A stretch of 28,204 nt of DNA from JARROD01 sp037384225 (GTDB lineage: Bacteria; Pseudomonadota; Gammaproteobacteria; Pseudomonadales; Cellvibrionaceae), in NCBI GenBank assembly GCA_037384225.1, contig JARROD010000060.1, positions 1 to 28,204 on the forward strand. The letters run 5' to 3'. Under the pieces are notes generated by a model. The model saw only the letters and a program-made list of their open reading frames with translations, made no database searches and was not told where the DNA came from. The position numbers and the translations under genes are program-made. Of this stretch, positions 14,833-22,551 are shown one piece after another; the stretch's first letter is position 1, and every line of letters begins with the position of its first letter.

Positions 14833-15933
14833 TCATTGATAGAGTGGCTTGTTCATTTCGGCCCAGTCAATATCGCCGTCGTCCATCAGATTTTCGTACT
14901 GAAGGATATCCAGTTGTTCAAACAGTGGGCGTACTTTGTCGGTTATTAAACCGATGTGCCTTAAGTTGGGAATAATGCGTTTGAACAGTAGGTTTCTGAA
15001 TTCAGTGGCTACTTGAGCGTCCAGAAAGACTTTGCGCGATTCTTCCACATCCCAACCCCAGTGTTCGAACAAACCAGTGGGCACAAGTCGCTCGCGGCTG
15101 ACCAGGCAGGCTTCATAGGCAAACATGGCCCGCTCTTCGCGCTCACTTTGGGAAAGCGATTTGACGAATTCTTCCAGATAGTGGATGCCAAACGCAACAT
15201 GGCGGGCTTCGTCGCGGATGACCAGATGCAGAATGCTTTTCAATAGTCCTTCCGGTGCCAGAGCATGAATGGTATTAAAGGCCGACAGCGCCAACCCCTC
15301 GATGATGACCTGCATACCGATAAATTTTAAATCCCAGCGTTCGTCGCTGAGTATTTTATCTAATATACTTTTGAGCGCTGGATCCACAGGAAACATCTTG
15401 CCAAATTTAGTTTGTAGATACTTGTTGAAAACCTCTACGTGGCGGGCTTCGTCAAAGGTTTGTGAGGCGGCGAATAACTTCGCATTAAAGGTGGGGGCAC
15501 AAGATGTTAGTTGAGATGCCACCAGCAGCGCACCTTGCTCGCCGTGTAAAAATTGTGAATAAGTCCAGACGTCCTGATGTTTGATAAATGCTATCTTATC
15601 CTCTTCGCTCAATGCCTCGTAGGGGGCGTAGCCGAGGTAGCCGCTGAGTGCTTCACGCTCTTGGTGGGACAGCGTGCCGGGTGATAGACTCCAATCAATA
15701 TCGGTTTCCGCATTCCAATTGAGTTTTTTGCCCAGTTCGTACAATTGCTTGATTCGGTTTTCCTGTAAGCGGTAGTCCCAGTTGTAGGTGCCGGTCAGGG
15801 GCGTCGTAAAAATTTCGGCGACATCGTTAACCGCGGCCGGCGTCAGTTCCAATTCGTTTTCAACTTCGATCTGTTCTGCCATTTGAAAGGATGTCAGTTT
15901 CCTGGGGGGCTTTTTAATATATTCAACTGCCAT
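14833..15933 (-). CDS. ferritin-like di-iron carboxylate protein (RNR R2 / AurF-like oxygenase superfamily)
   Basis: 366 residues. All six ligands of a ribonucleotide-reductase-R2-type di-iron centre are visible in order: Glu about 132 (FLHGEQGAL), the first ExxH in TFDEARHVE (Glu 162, His 165), Glu about 212 (VIIEGLAL), and the second ExxH in IRDEARHVAFG (Glu 242, His 245). The protein is almost wholly helical, as expected for a ferritin-like four-helix bundle. The radical-bearing Tyr and C-terminal tail of true NrdB are not evident, so an oxygenase or oxidase of the AurF/'ferritin-like domain' group is more likely than ribonucleotide reductase. The substrate is unknown. It is divergent from an AraC-type regulator that may control it. 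Its leader contains the 21-bp tandem repeats at 15979-16054. Confidence 0.8.
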   Translation of the reverse strand: MAVEYIKKPPRKLTSFQMAEQIEVENELELTPAAVNDVAEIFTTPLTGTYNWDYRLQENRIKQLYELGKKLNWNAETDIDWSLSPGTLSHQEREALSGYLGYAPYEALSEEDKIAFIKHQDVWTYSQFLHGEQGALLVASQLTSCAPTFNAKLFAASQTFDEARHVEVFNKYLQTKFGKMFPVDPALKSILDKILSDERWDLKFIGMQVIIEGLALSAFNTIHALAPEGLLKSILHLVIRDEARHVAFGIHYLEEFVKSLSQSEREERAMFAYEACLVSRERLVPTGLFEHWGWDVEESRKVFLDAQVATEFRNLLFKRIIPNLRHIGLITDKVRPLFEQLDILQYENLMDDGDIDWAEMNKPLYQ

Positions 15934-15978
15934 CGCTATACTCTTTTTTGTTTGGGATCAGGGCTGTCTTATATTAAG

Positions 15979-16054
15979 CTCAAGGCTGTCTATCCTAAGC
16001 TCAAGGCTGTCTATCCTAAGCTCAAGGCTGTCTCTATCCTAAGCTCAAGGCTGT
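15979..16054 (-). repeat. tandem 21-bp direct repeats in the leader of the di-iron gene
   Basis: Two identical 21-bp units (15979-15999 and 16000-16020), a third with a 2-bp insertion (16021-16043), and the first 11 bp of a fourth (16044-16054). The unit contains CTCAAGGCTGTCTATCCTAA. A degenerate unit precedes the array at 15961-15978. The array begins 45 bp upstream of the di-iron start codon, so it lies in the 5' leader or promoter. Confidence 0.9.
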
Positions 16055-16173
16055 TTTTTAATCCAAAAACTGATTTATTGTTCAAATTGTTTTTCTAAAC
16101 CTGGGGGACTTTTATACTTGTGTGTCGATTTAAGTTTTGCTTGCAATAGGTTTTGTGGCAAGGTTATCTTTTG

Positions 16174-16203
16174 CCAGCTTTTGGTCGGATCCGGCCAAGC
16201 TGG
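16174..16203. promoter_or_regulatory. imperfect 30-bp palindrome between divergent genes, candidate operator
   Basis: Arms CCAGCTT (16174-16180) and AAGCTGG (16197-16203) surround TTGGTCGGATCCGGCCAA, itself a palindrome with one mismatch. It lies between the di-iron gene and the AraC-type gene, so it could be an operator for one or both. No known consensus was recognised. Confidence 0.4.
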
Positions 16204-16221
16204 TGTTAAACTGACGGAGAG

Positions 16222-16312
16222 CACAATGTAAGACAGGTACGATGTAAGTAGATACGATATAAATAGATACAATGTGAAGAGACACAAAGTAAAAAAGCGC
16301 AAGGTAATAACT
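16222..16312 (+). repeat. degenerate 15-bp tandem repeats upstream of the AraC-type gene
   Basis: Six diverged units with a 15-bp period: a first unit near 16222-16236, then 16238-16252, 16253-16267, 16268-16282, 16283-16297 and 16298-16312. Typical units are TACGATGTAAGTAGA and TACGATATAAATAGA. The array ends 22 bp before the regulator's ATG and is unrelated in sequence to the 21-bp array. The rest of the 401-bp spacer (15934-16334) holds no gene I can support. Confidence 0.75.
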
Positions 16313-16334
16313 AGATTAAGAGGGCCTTGGAGTT

Positions 16335-17360
16335 ATGCCGCATGCAATGCTTCCTGTCACCTATGTTGCCATTTTGCTGGAATTGGTTGAAGAGCAGGGC
16401 GGCGATAATGCTGGCCTGCTGGATGATTTCGGTTTCAATGAGGCGGCGTTGATGGATATTGAAAGGCGGGTATCGGCCCGCCAGTTGTGGACAATGATCG
16501 ACAACGCACTGCAAATAACCGCCCAGCCGGCGCTTGGTTTGTACTACGGGCAAAGGTTGACATTGACTTCTCACGGTGTTCTCGGGTACGCGTTGATGAG
16601 TTGTAAAAATATGCAGCAGGTAGTGGATATACTGATGAAATACTATCATCTGTTGCTGGATTCGGCGACATTGGTGCACGAGCAGGATGCCACTTGGGTA
16701 CATATAAGTTTTTTGATCGATGAAGACAAGCCGGGGGAAAGAGCGGTCAATGTGGAGATATTTTTTGCCAGTTTGCTGACGTCGCTGAAACAACTTTTAC
16801 ACCGCGATGATTTTGATGTGAGGATAACTTTTTCCTATCCCGAACCCGCTTACGCGTATGTTTATCGCCAAATATTTGGTCACCAAATTCATTTTGATGC
16901 GCCTCGCAGTGAAATCTGCTTACCGGTGGACATTCTTTCGGAAAAACCACAGTTTGCCAATCCGGCGATGTTGAAAATATATCAACAGCAGTGTGAGTCA
17001 TTACTGGTAAAAATGGATGACGATGCGGGGCTACAGGCTCAAGTGAAGAAACATTTACTCGCCAGTGGGCGACCCTACCCTTCGCTGGAGCAGGCAGCGG
17101 CGCATTTTAATATGAGCAGCCGCACCTTCCGCCGTCGGCTGGAGGGTGAAAAAACCTCTTTTCAAAAGATATTGGATGCGCTGCGGCAGGAACTGGCGCA
17201 AACCTACCTCGTCGGCCACGCCCTGTCCGTGGAGAATGTGGCGGAATTACTCGGTTTCAGTGATGTTTCCAACTTCCGGCGGGCTTTTATCCGCTGGACG
17301 GGTATCTCGCCGGCGGTCTACCAAAAACAATATTTAAAACGCCGGCGATTGGATGATTAG
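16335..17360 (+). CDS. AraC family transcriptional regulator (OruR-like, Arabinose_bd N-domain)
   Basis: 341-residue DNA-binding regulator. The N-terminal two-thirds match the 'Arabinose_bd' sensing domain found in OruR/ArgR-type AraC proteins (RRVSARQLWTMIDNAL, then ALGLYYGQRLTLTSHGVLGYALMSCKNMQQ). The C-terminal double helix-turn-helix spans about 230-335: PSLEQAAAHFNMSSRTFRRRL in the first helix pair and SVENVAELLGFSDVSNFRRAF in the second, followed by WTGISPAVYQ, all canonical for AraC/XylS. GGAG lies about 5 bp before the ATG. It is divergent from the di-iron gene, a usual arrangement for an AraC activator and its target. The effector is unknown; relatives with this N-domain often respond to amino acids or fatty-acid-like ligands. 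Confidence 0.9.
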   Translation: MPHAMLPVTYVAILLELVEEQGGDNAGLLDDFGFNEAALMDIERRVSARQLWTMIDNALQITAQPALGLYYGQRLTLTSHGVLGYALMSCKNMQQVVDILMKYYHLLLDSATLVHEQDATWVHISFLIDEDKPGERAVNVEIFFASLLTSLKQLLHRDDFDVRITFSYPEPAYAYVYRQIFGHQIHFDAPRSEICLPVDILSEKPQFANPAMLKIYQQQCESLLVKMDDDAGLQAQVKKHLLASGRPYPSLEQAAAHFNMSSRTFRRRLEGEKTSFQKILDALRQELAQTYLVGHALSVENVAELLGFSDVSNFRRAFIRWTGISPAVYQKQYLKRRRLDD

Positions 17361-18607
17361 ATGGCGGCGATCATCTGCAGCACCTGACCGCAAAACCAGG
17401 CCATGTAGGTGCCGACGGTATAACCGAGCACTGCCAGCAAAACCCCTACCGGCGCCAACGCCGGATGAAAAGCGGCGGCCACCGCCGGTGCCGAGGCGGC
17501 ACCACCGACATTTGCCTGGCTGCCGACCGCCATATAAAACAGCGGAGCTTTGAGAATTTTCGCCACCGTCAGCATTAAACCGGCGTGAATCAGCATCCAG
17601 ACAGTGCCTATCAGAAAGTAAAGAGGCGTGTCGGCAATTGCCTTCACATTCATATGCAAGCCTATGCTGGCGATCAGTATGTACAACAATACCGATCCGA
17701 TCCGGGAGGCGCCAACGGCTTCAAGGTGTCGGGCTCTGGTAAAAGAGAGCCCGACACCGACGCTGGAGGCAATAATAATAAGCCAGAAAAACTGGCTGTG
17801 GAGACTGTATTTCGCGCCTTCTGGAAAGTTTACCACCATCCAGGGCTGTATCATGTCGGCACACCAATGGGCGAGCCCCGTGACGCCGAATCCAACCGCT
17901 AACAGCACCATTAAATCAGGTAACTGAGCAATACGCGCGTGTTCGGCGTGATAGGTTTCAACCTTTGCGCGCAAGTGATCGATAGCCGAGACATCGGCAC
18001 CCACCCGCGCATCGATCGTTTTTGCGTGCGCCGCCATATACAAGAGTACCGCCATCCACAGGTTGGCGAAAAAAATATCGACAGTAACCCAGGCGGAAAA
18101 AACATCGCTGCCTACTGTGTAGATTTCCTTCATTGCGGCCTGATTGGCACTGCCGCCGATCCAGCTTCCCGCCACCGTTGTCATACCGCGCCAGACGGCA
18201 TTAGGGCCATTGTCATTGAGGAGTTCTGGAAACAATCCGGCGAGCAGCAGCAGGGCGATGGGAGCGCCTGCGACAATACCGAAGGTCCCGGTCAAAAACA
18301 AAATCAGCGCCTTTCTACCCAGTTTGGCGATTTCCTTTAAATCCACGCTAAGCGTCAGCAGCACCAGGCAGGCGGGTAATAAATAGCGGGAGGCAACGAA
18401 ATAGAGCTGTGAGTTGTGGGCGTCGACGATGTTAAAGGTGTTCAGCAGTGAGGGCAGAAAGTAGCAGAGCAGAATCGCCGGTACATAGCGGTAAAAACGT
18501 TTGCAAACTCTGTGCTGACTGTTGGCGGTATGAAAGACTATACCGAGAATGATGGCCAACAGCCCCATAACCGTGGCATCGTTTTGGATTAAAGCAGGGT
18601 GATTCAT
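17357..18607 (-). CDS. DUF819 family membrane protein (YjcL-like)
   Basis: 416-residue inner-membrane protein with about ten or more hydrophobic segments. It matches the DUF819 family: a start like ALIQNDATVMGLLAIILG, the glycine-rich segment TVAGSWIGGSANQAAMKE in the first half, and the mirrored SQANVGGAASAPAVAAAFHP in the second. The paired 'GGxxN' and 'NVGG' loops suggest an inverted-repeat transporter fold, and members are thought to be transporters of unknown substrate. A small cytosolic loop (residues about 200-235) separates the halves. Its stop codon overlaps that of the AraC gene (17357-17360), and the M24 peptidase gene lies beyond yccF on the same strand. Peptide or amino-acid export is a possibility only. 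Confidence 0.88.
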   Translation of the reverse strand: MNHPALIQNDATVMGLLAIILGIVFHTANSQHRVCKRFYRYVPAILLCYFLPSLLNTFNIVDAHNSQLYFVASRYLLPACLVLLTLSVDLKEIAKLGRKALILFLTGTFGIVAGAPIALLLLAGLFPELLNDNGPNAVWRGMTTVAGSWIGGSANQAAMKEIYTVGSDVFSAWVTVDIFFANLWMAVLLYMAAHAKTIDARVGADVSAIDHLRAKVETYHAEHARIAQLPDLMVLLAVGFGVTGLAHWCADMIQPWMVVNFPEGAKYSLHSQFFWLIIIASSVGVGLSFTRARHLEAVGASRIGSVLLYILIASIGLHMNVKAIADTPLYFLIGTVWMLIHAGLMLTVAKILKAPLFYMAVGSQANVGGAASAPAVAAAFHPALAPVGVLLAVLGYTVGTYMAWFCGQVLQMIAAI

Positions 18608-18660
18608 AGAGTGAACTGTATTATTTTTTCAGGAACTATATCGCAAAGCGTTAGAGGGCA

Positions 18661-19068
18661 CTAGTCTATATCGACGATCGTCTGTCCAATGGGAAAAACG
18701 CTTAGTTTGGCGAGCTTTAGGTGCTGCAGCGCGAAAGGTATGCCGATAATGGTAATCACAAAGACCAGGGCGTGAATCAAGTGCCCGATGGCAAGCCAGA
18801 AACCGGCGCATACAAACCAGATCACGTTGCCAATGAGGCCCAGGGGGCCGGTGCCAATGTCGTCGTAGTCGTTTACCAACTGGCGGCTGACGGTATCCTT
18901 TCCGAACGGCCACAGCGCCAGCAGCCCGATTACAAAACAGGCGCGGGCAAAGGGAATACCGATAATCGTCACCACCGCGAGGATACCGAAAAACCACCAG
19001 GCCAGGCACATGGAGAGGCCGCCCAGCAGCAGCCACAGTATATTTGCCAGCAGTCTCAGTAAGTCCAT
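18661..19068 (-). CDS. yccF: YccF domain membrane protein
   Basis: 135-residue inner-membrane protein made of two copies of the YccF (DUF307) unit. Each copy has a hydrophobic helix pair ending in the same motif, VVTIIGIPFARACF in the first half and VITIIGIPFALQHL in the second. The C-terminal LSVFPIGQTIVDID and the first-half LLALWPFGKDTV also match each other. Length and motif agree with E. coli YccF. Molecular function is unknown. AGGAG lies about 9 bp upstream of the ATG. It lies between the M24 peptidase and the DUF819 gene on the same strand, with 53 bp to the latter. Confidence 0.92.
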   Translation of the reverse strand: MDLLRLLANILWLLLGGLSMCLAWWFFGILAVVTIIGIPFARACFVIGLLALWPFGKDTVSRQLVNDYDDIGTGPLGLIGNVIWFVCAGFWLAIGHLIHALVFVITIIGIPFALQHLKLAKLSVFPIGQTIVDID

Positions 19069-19105
19069 ACGGTGTGCTCCTGTAAGCGGGTTGTTGCCCT
19101 GAAAG

Positions 19106-19128
19106 CCTCAAGTATAAAGGTTTTGAGG
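19106..19128 (-). terminator. weak hairpin between the M24 peptidase and yccF
   Basis: CCTCAA (19106-19111) pairs with TTGAGG (19123-19128) around an 11-nt loop. It follows the peptidase stop codon on the minus strand, but no T-run comes after it, so it is at best a weak terminator or an RNA-stability element. Confidence 0.25.
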
Positions 19129-19149
19129 GTTAATAATGCTCAATAATTG

Positions 19150-20370
19150 TTAAGCTTCGTAGGCGAAGGGGTCATCGATGGAATGCGCGGGCTGGGTAAA
19201 CCATCGCGGTCCGGTGTCTGTCATATAAAAGTGGTCTTCGTGGCGGATGCCGAATTCCCCGGGTATACAGATCATGGGTTCATTGCTGAAGCACATGCCC
19301 GTTGTCAGGGGTGTTTGATCGCCGCCGACCAGGTAGGGCCATTCGTGAATGTCCAGCCCTATTCCGTGACCGGTCCTGTGGGGCAGCCCCGGAATTTTGT
19401 AGCCCGGCCCAAAACCCTCGGCTTCCAGGACTTTCCTGGCCGCTGCGTCCACTGAACTGCACGGCACTCCCGGTTGCGCGGCGGCGAAGGCGGCGGCCTG
19501 GGCGGCTTTTTCGGTGTTCCACACACGGCGTTGGCGCTCACTGGGCTCGCCATAGACGTAACTGCGGGTGATATCAGAATTGTAACCGCCCAGAAGACAA
19601 CCGGTGTCGATTAACACCATATCGTTTTCCTGCAACTGCTGGGGATGCTTCACGCCGTGGGGGTATGCAGAGGCTTCACCGAATAAGACAATACAAAATG
19701 AGGAGCCACCTTCGGCGCCCACAGCCCGATGGGCACTGTCGATAAAAGCCGTGACTTGTGTGGTCGTAATGCCTGGTTCGAGAATGCGGGCGGCGCTTTT
19801 ATGACCCTCCTGGGTCATGTATTTGGCTCTCTGAAAAAGCGCCAGTTCCGCGGCTGATTTAAGCATCCGGCACCGCGCGGTGACCGGTCTGGCGTCACAG
19901 TAACGGTATTGTGGACTGGCCTGTTGAATACCATCAAAAGTAAAAAAGGCGGTGGATTCATCGATACCTATAGTGCTGCCGCCAGGGATATTCAGGGCCG
20001 TCAACAGCCTGCCGAACAAGGTGTAAGGGCTTTCGTGCTCCTCCCAGATATTTACCGACCCCTCATTTAACATATACTCTTTCAGGGTTTTTTCTTCGAA
20101 AGCCGGAGCAATGTATTGCAGCTCGCCATCACGGGGAATAATGGCCCCCACCATACGTTCACTCGGGCGCCAACGCGTGCCGGTGAAATAGTAGAGATTG
20201 GTGCCGGCATTCACATAGATGGCATCAATCCCGTGCTCGTACATCAGGCGCTGCGCCTTTTCAATACGAGAGACGAATTCCGCTTTGGCAATCGGCTGTA
20301 CGCCGGAGGTCATGTCTTTGAGCTTGGCCAGTTCCACAGCGGAAGTCGAGCCGCCAATTCCAATAGTCAT
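19150..20370 (-). CDS. M24B family metallopeptidase (Xaa-Pro aminopeptidase-like)
   Basis: 406-residue cytoplasmic peptidase of the pita-bread fold. The N-terminal creatinase-like domain spans about 30-165 (RIEKAQRLMYEHGIDAIYV, TNLYYFTG). The catalytic domain spans about 170-395, with all five metal ligands: Asp 255 in IDTGC, Asp 266 in SDITRSY, His 335 in HRTGHGIGLDIHE, Glu 364 in FSNEPM, and Glu 378 in GIRHEDHF. Members remove an N-terminal residue before proline or cleave X-Pro dipeptides, using two Mn or Co ions. It has a good ribosome-binding site (AAGAGGA about 9 bp before the ATG). It stands between pckA and yccF, probably as its own unit. Confidence 0.92.
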   Translation of the reverse strand: MTIGIGGSTSAVELAKLKDMTSGVQPIAKAEFVSRIEKAQRLMYEHGIDAIYVNAGTNLYYFTGTRWRPSERMVGAIIPRDGELQYIAPAFEEKTLKEYMLNEGSVNIWEEHESPYTLFGRLLTALNIPGGSTIGIDESTAFFTFDGIQQASPQYRYCDARPVTARCRMLKSAAELALFQRAKYMTQEGHKSAARILEPGITTTQVTAFIDSAHRAVGAEGGSSFCIVLFGEASAYPHGVKHPQQLQENDMVLIDTGCLLGGYNSDITRSYVYGEPSERQRRVWNTEKAAQAAAFAAAQPGVPCSSVDAAARKVLEAEGFGPGYKIPGLPHRTGHGIGLDIHEWPYLVGGDQTPLTTGMCFSNEPMICIPGEFGIRHEDHFYMTDTGPRWFTQPAHSIDDPFAYEA

Positions 20371-20474
20371 TGTTGTGATCCTCTTATCTCAACTTGAATA
20401 GTAATAGGGTTCATTTCGGCGAATACAGTAATGGCGGTTAATATGCACACAGCCATAAACGTCAATACCGTATT

Positions 20475-22028
20475 TCAGAGGGGGAGAGGGCGCGGCCCCG
20501 CCGCCAGGACATCTGCGCAAAGATCGAATTTCTTAATATTGTCGGCAAACAGGCCGGCTAACGCATTGGCCTTTTGATCGTAAGCGGCGGGATCGTCCCA
20601 GGCGTTGCGCGGGTTCAACAGGTAACTGTCCACACCCTCGACCCGCAGGGGGATATCCAGATTGAGAACATCCAGGTGTTCACTTTCCACGCTCTCCAGG
20701 GAACCGCTTTGAATCGCCGAGACCAGGGCGCGGGTGATTGCCAGCGGTATGCGCGAGCCATTGCCATTGGGGCTGCCACTCCAACCGGTATTGAGTAGAT
20801 AAACCCGGGCGTCGGACTCGTCGATGCGCTTCATCAGCAAATCGGCGTATTCGCGCGCCGGTCGCGGCGTAAAGGGGGCGGCGTAGCAGGGTGAAAATAC
20901 CGATCCGACAACGCCCATGTCCCCGTATTCGCCGGCGCCGATGTTAGCCGTATAACCGGATAGGAAGTGGTAGGCGGCGGCGTGCCTGCCCAGCAGGGCC
21001 AGCGGCGGCAGAACGCCGTTGTGGTCGCAGCTTAAAAAGATGATATGGCGGGGTTCGCCAGTGCGGTTTTCCAGTACCCGATTATCGATATGATCGAGCG
21101 GAAAGGCGCAGCGGCCATTTTCTGTAAGGCGTTTGTCGTTGTAATCCGGCTGGCGCTGTTCATTGTCGTGAACCACGTTTTCCACAACGGTGCCGAAGCG
21201 TATTGCGGCGTCGATCTGCAGCGGAATTTCCTCCAGGGAGGAGCATCTGATATAGCAGCCGCCCTCCATATTGAATACCGACCCTCTCGCCCATCCGAGT
21301 TCGTCGTCACCTATCAGGCGGCGTTCCGGGTTCAGGCAAAGCGTGGTTTTTCCCGTGCCTGAAAGGCCAAAAAACAGGCAGGTATCGCCGTTCCCGTCCT
21401 GGCTCGCCGAACAGTGCATCGGTAGTACGTCTCTTTCCGGGAGCAGAAAGTTCTGCACTGAGAATAAGGCTTTTTTGAGTTCTCCAGCGTATTTCATACC
21501 CGCCAGTAGCACCTTGCGCTTGCCGAAGTGAATAATGACTGCCGCATCCGACTGGGTACCATCGCGCTCGGGTACGCATGTAAAATTGGCGGCGTGCAGG
21601 ACTCGCCAATTGTTTTTTCCTTTGGGGTTGAAGTTTTCCGTGGCAATAAACAAGTTTCGGGCAAACAGGTTGTGCCAGGCGGTTTCCGTAGTTACTTTAA
21701 CCGGTAGGTAATGGCCCGGGTCCTGGGCCAGGTGAAGATTGGAGATGAAATTGTCGACACCCGCCATATGGTCCTTGACCCGCTCCCAGAGAGCGTCGAA
21801 TTGCTGGGCGCCGAAGGGGCGGTTGACCGAGCCCCAGTCGATGCTATCGGTGGATGAGGGTTCATCGACAATATAGTGATCAAGGGGTGATCGGCCAGTG
21901 CGCCGTCCGGTTTCGGTGATCAGAGCGCCGTTGTGGGCCAGTCTGCCTTCGCCCCGGGTGAGGGCGGCTTCCACCAGCTGAGCGGGACATAAATCGGTGA
22001 AAATATGATTTTTATGGGTTTTTGTCAT
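20475..22028 (-). CDS. pckA: phosphoenolpyruvate carboxykinase (ATP)
   Basis: Gluconeogenic enzyme converting oxaloacetate and ATP to PEP, CO2 and ADP. From the ATG at 22028 it has 517 residues, normal for the family. A longer frame starts at 22160 but adds 44 unrelated residues that overlap the DUF4124 gene. Key parts: RTGRSP (substrate Arg about 46), GMKYAGELKKALFS (Tyr about 180, metal Lys about 186), metal His about 205 in MHCSAS, P-loop GLSGTGKTTL at 221-230 and GDDELGW with Asp 241/242. It departs from E. coli PckA in places: GDDELGW rather than GDDEHGW, DHNGVLPPL rather than DAFGVLPPV, and FLSGYTANIGAGEYG where AKLAGTE is usual. Catalytic residues are kept, so it is probably active. 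It is the last gene of a minus-strand group. Confidence 0.93.
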   Translation of the reverse strand: MTKTHKNHIFTDLCPAQLVEAALTRGEGRLAHNGALITETGRRTGRSPLDHYIVDEPSSTDSIDWGSVNRPFGAQQFDALWERVKDHMAGVDNFISNLHLAQDPGHYLPVKVTTETAWHNLFARNLFIATENFNPKGKNNWRVLHAANFTCVPERDGTQSDAAVIIHFGKRKVLLAGMKYAGELKKALFSVQNFLLPERDVLPMHCSASQDGNGDTCLFFGLSGTGKTTLCLNPERRLIGDDELGWARGSVFNMEGGCYIRCSSLEEIPLQIDAAIRFGTVVENVVHDNEQRQPDYNDKRLTENGRCAFPLDHIDNRVLENRTGEPRHIIFLSCDHNGVLPPLALLGRHAAAYHFLSGYTANIGAGEYGDMGVVGSVFSPCYAAPFTPRPAREYADLLMKRIDESDARVYLLNTGWSGSPNGNGSRIPLAITRALVSAIQSGSLESVESEHLDVLNLDIPLRVEGVDSYLLNPRNAWDDPAAYDQKANALAGLFADNIKKFDLCADVLAAGPRPLPL

Positions 22029-22095
22029 TCTCTGTAGCCCTGACCGGCTTGTAGCCGGGTAGCGGTTTCTGAATGTTTTTAATTCCGAAACCGAG

Positions 22096-22545
22096 TCATG
22101 AGCATTGCTGCCTGATAACGTCTTCCATCGCTTCTTCGCGCCGCTTGCGCTCCTTTTCACTGATATTGTATGCCTTTCCGTTCTTATCGATAAAGTAAAC
22201 CCGACCTTTGAGTTTGCTCAGACGCTCGCGGGCTTGTTTGCACTTGTTCTCATGCTGCTGCCGTCGCGCCTCTTGCTGAGCTTGCTGCTGTTGACGCAGA
22301 CGTATCTCAGCCGCCGATTCCGGAGCAAATATTTTGCCAAGTTTGCGGGTTTCACGGCTGCTTTCGTCGATATTGGATTTTTCGACCTGGCTGGAAATAT
22401 TCTCCACATTGCTGTCGGGCGGTTTTTTATCGCTATAGTGGACCTTGCCATTTTTATCCACCCAACGATAAACCTCCGCGCCCGCACCGGCTGCAAGCCA
22501 GGTGTTGGCAAGCAGCAATGCAATGGTGAAGGGAAGTGTTTTCAT
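22096..22545 (-). CDS. DUF4124 domain exported protein
   Basis: 149 residues. The signal peptide (MKTLPFTIALLLANTWLAAGAGA) is followed by the DUF4124 motif VYRWVDKNGKVHYSDKKPPD, a small beta unit common in proteobacterial envelope proteins. The rest is a charged coiled-coil-like region (RLRQQQQAQQEARRQQHENK) and a second short motif, GRVYFIDKNGKAYNISEKE. The role is unknown, and the predicted location is periplasm. It starts 6 bp after the protease stop codon, so the two are surely co-transcribed and perhaps work together in the periplasm. Confidence 0.85.
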   Translation of the reverse strand: MKTLPFTIALLLANTWLAAGAGAEVYRWVDKNGKVHYSDKKPPDSNVENISSQVEKSNIDESSRETRKLGKIFAPESAAEIRLRQQQQAQQEARRQQHENKCKQARERLSKLKGRVYFIDKNGKAYNISEKERKRREEAMEDVIRQQCS

Positions 22546-22551
22546 GGACGG

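Noticed and set aside
15883..16098. Plus-strand frame with repeated KLKAVYP heptapeptides
   Set aside because: Created by the 21-bp tandem repeats and starting inside the di-iron gene on the opposite strand; unlikely to be translated.
16075..16302. Minus-strand frame with periodic Leu/Tyr residues
   Set aside because: The pattern is produced by the 15-bp tandem repeats read in frame. TTG start, no ribosome-binding site and no family resemblance; probably a by-product of the array.
15979..16312. Tandem arrays as a CRISPR
   Set aside because: Units are directly adjacent with no unique spacers and no cas genes nearby.
18629..19111. 160-codon minus-strand frame
   Set aside because: Shadow of yccF in another frame, with Arg/Pro-rich composition; yccF itself has an internal duplicated motif and a good ribosome-binding site.
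22029..22160. N-terminal extension of pckA
   Set aside because: The 44 extra residues do not resemble PckA and overlap the end of the DUF4124 gene; the ATG at 22028 gives a normal-length protein.
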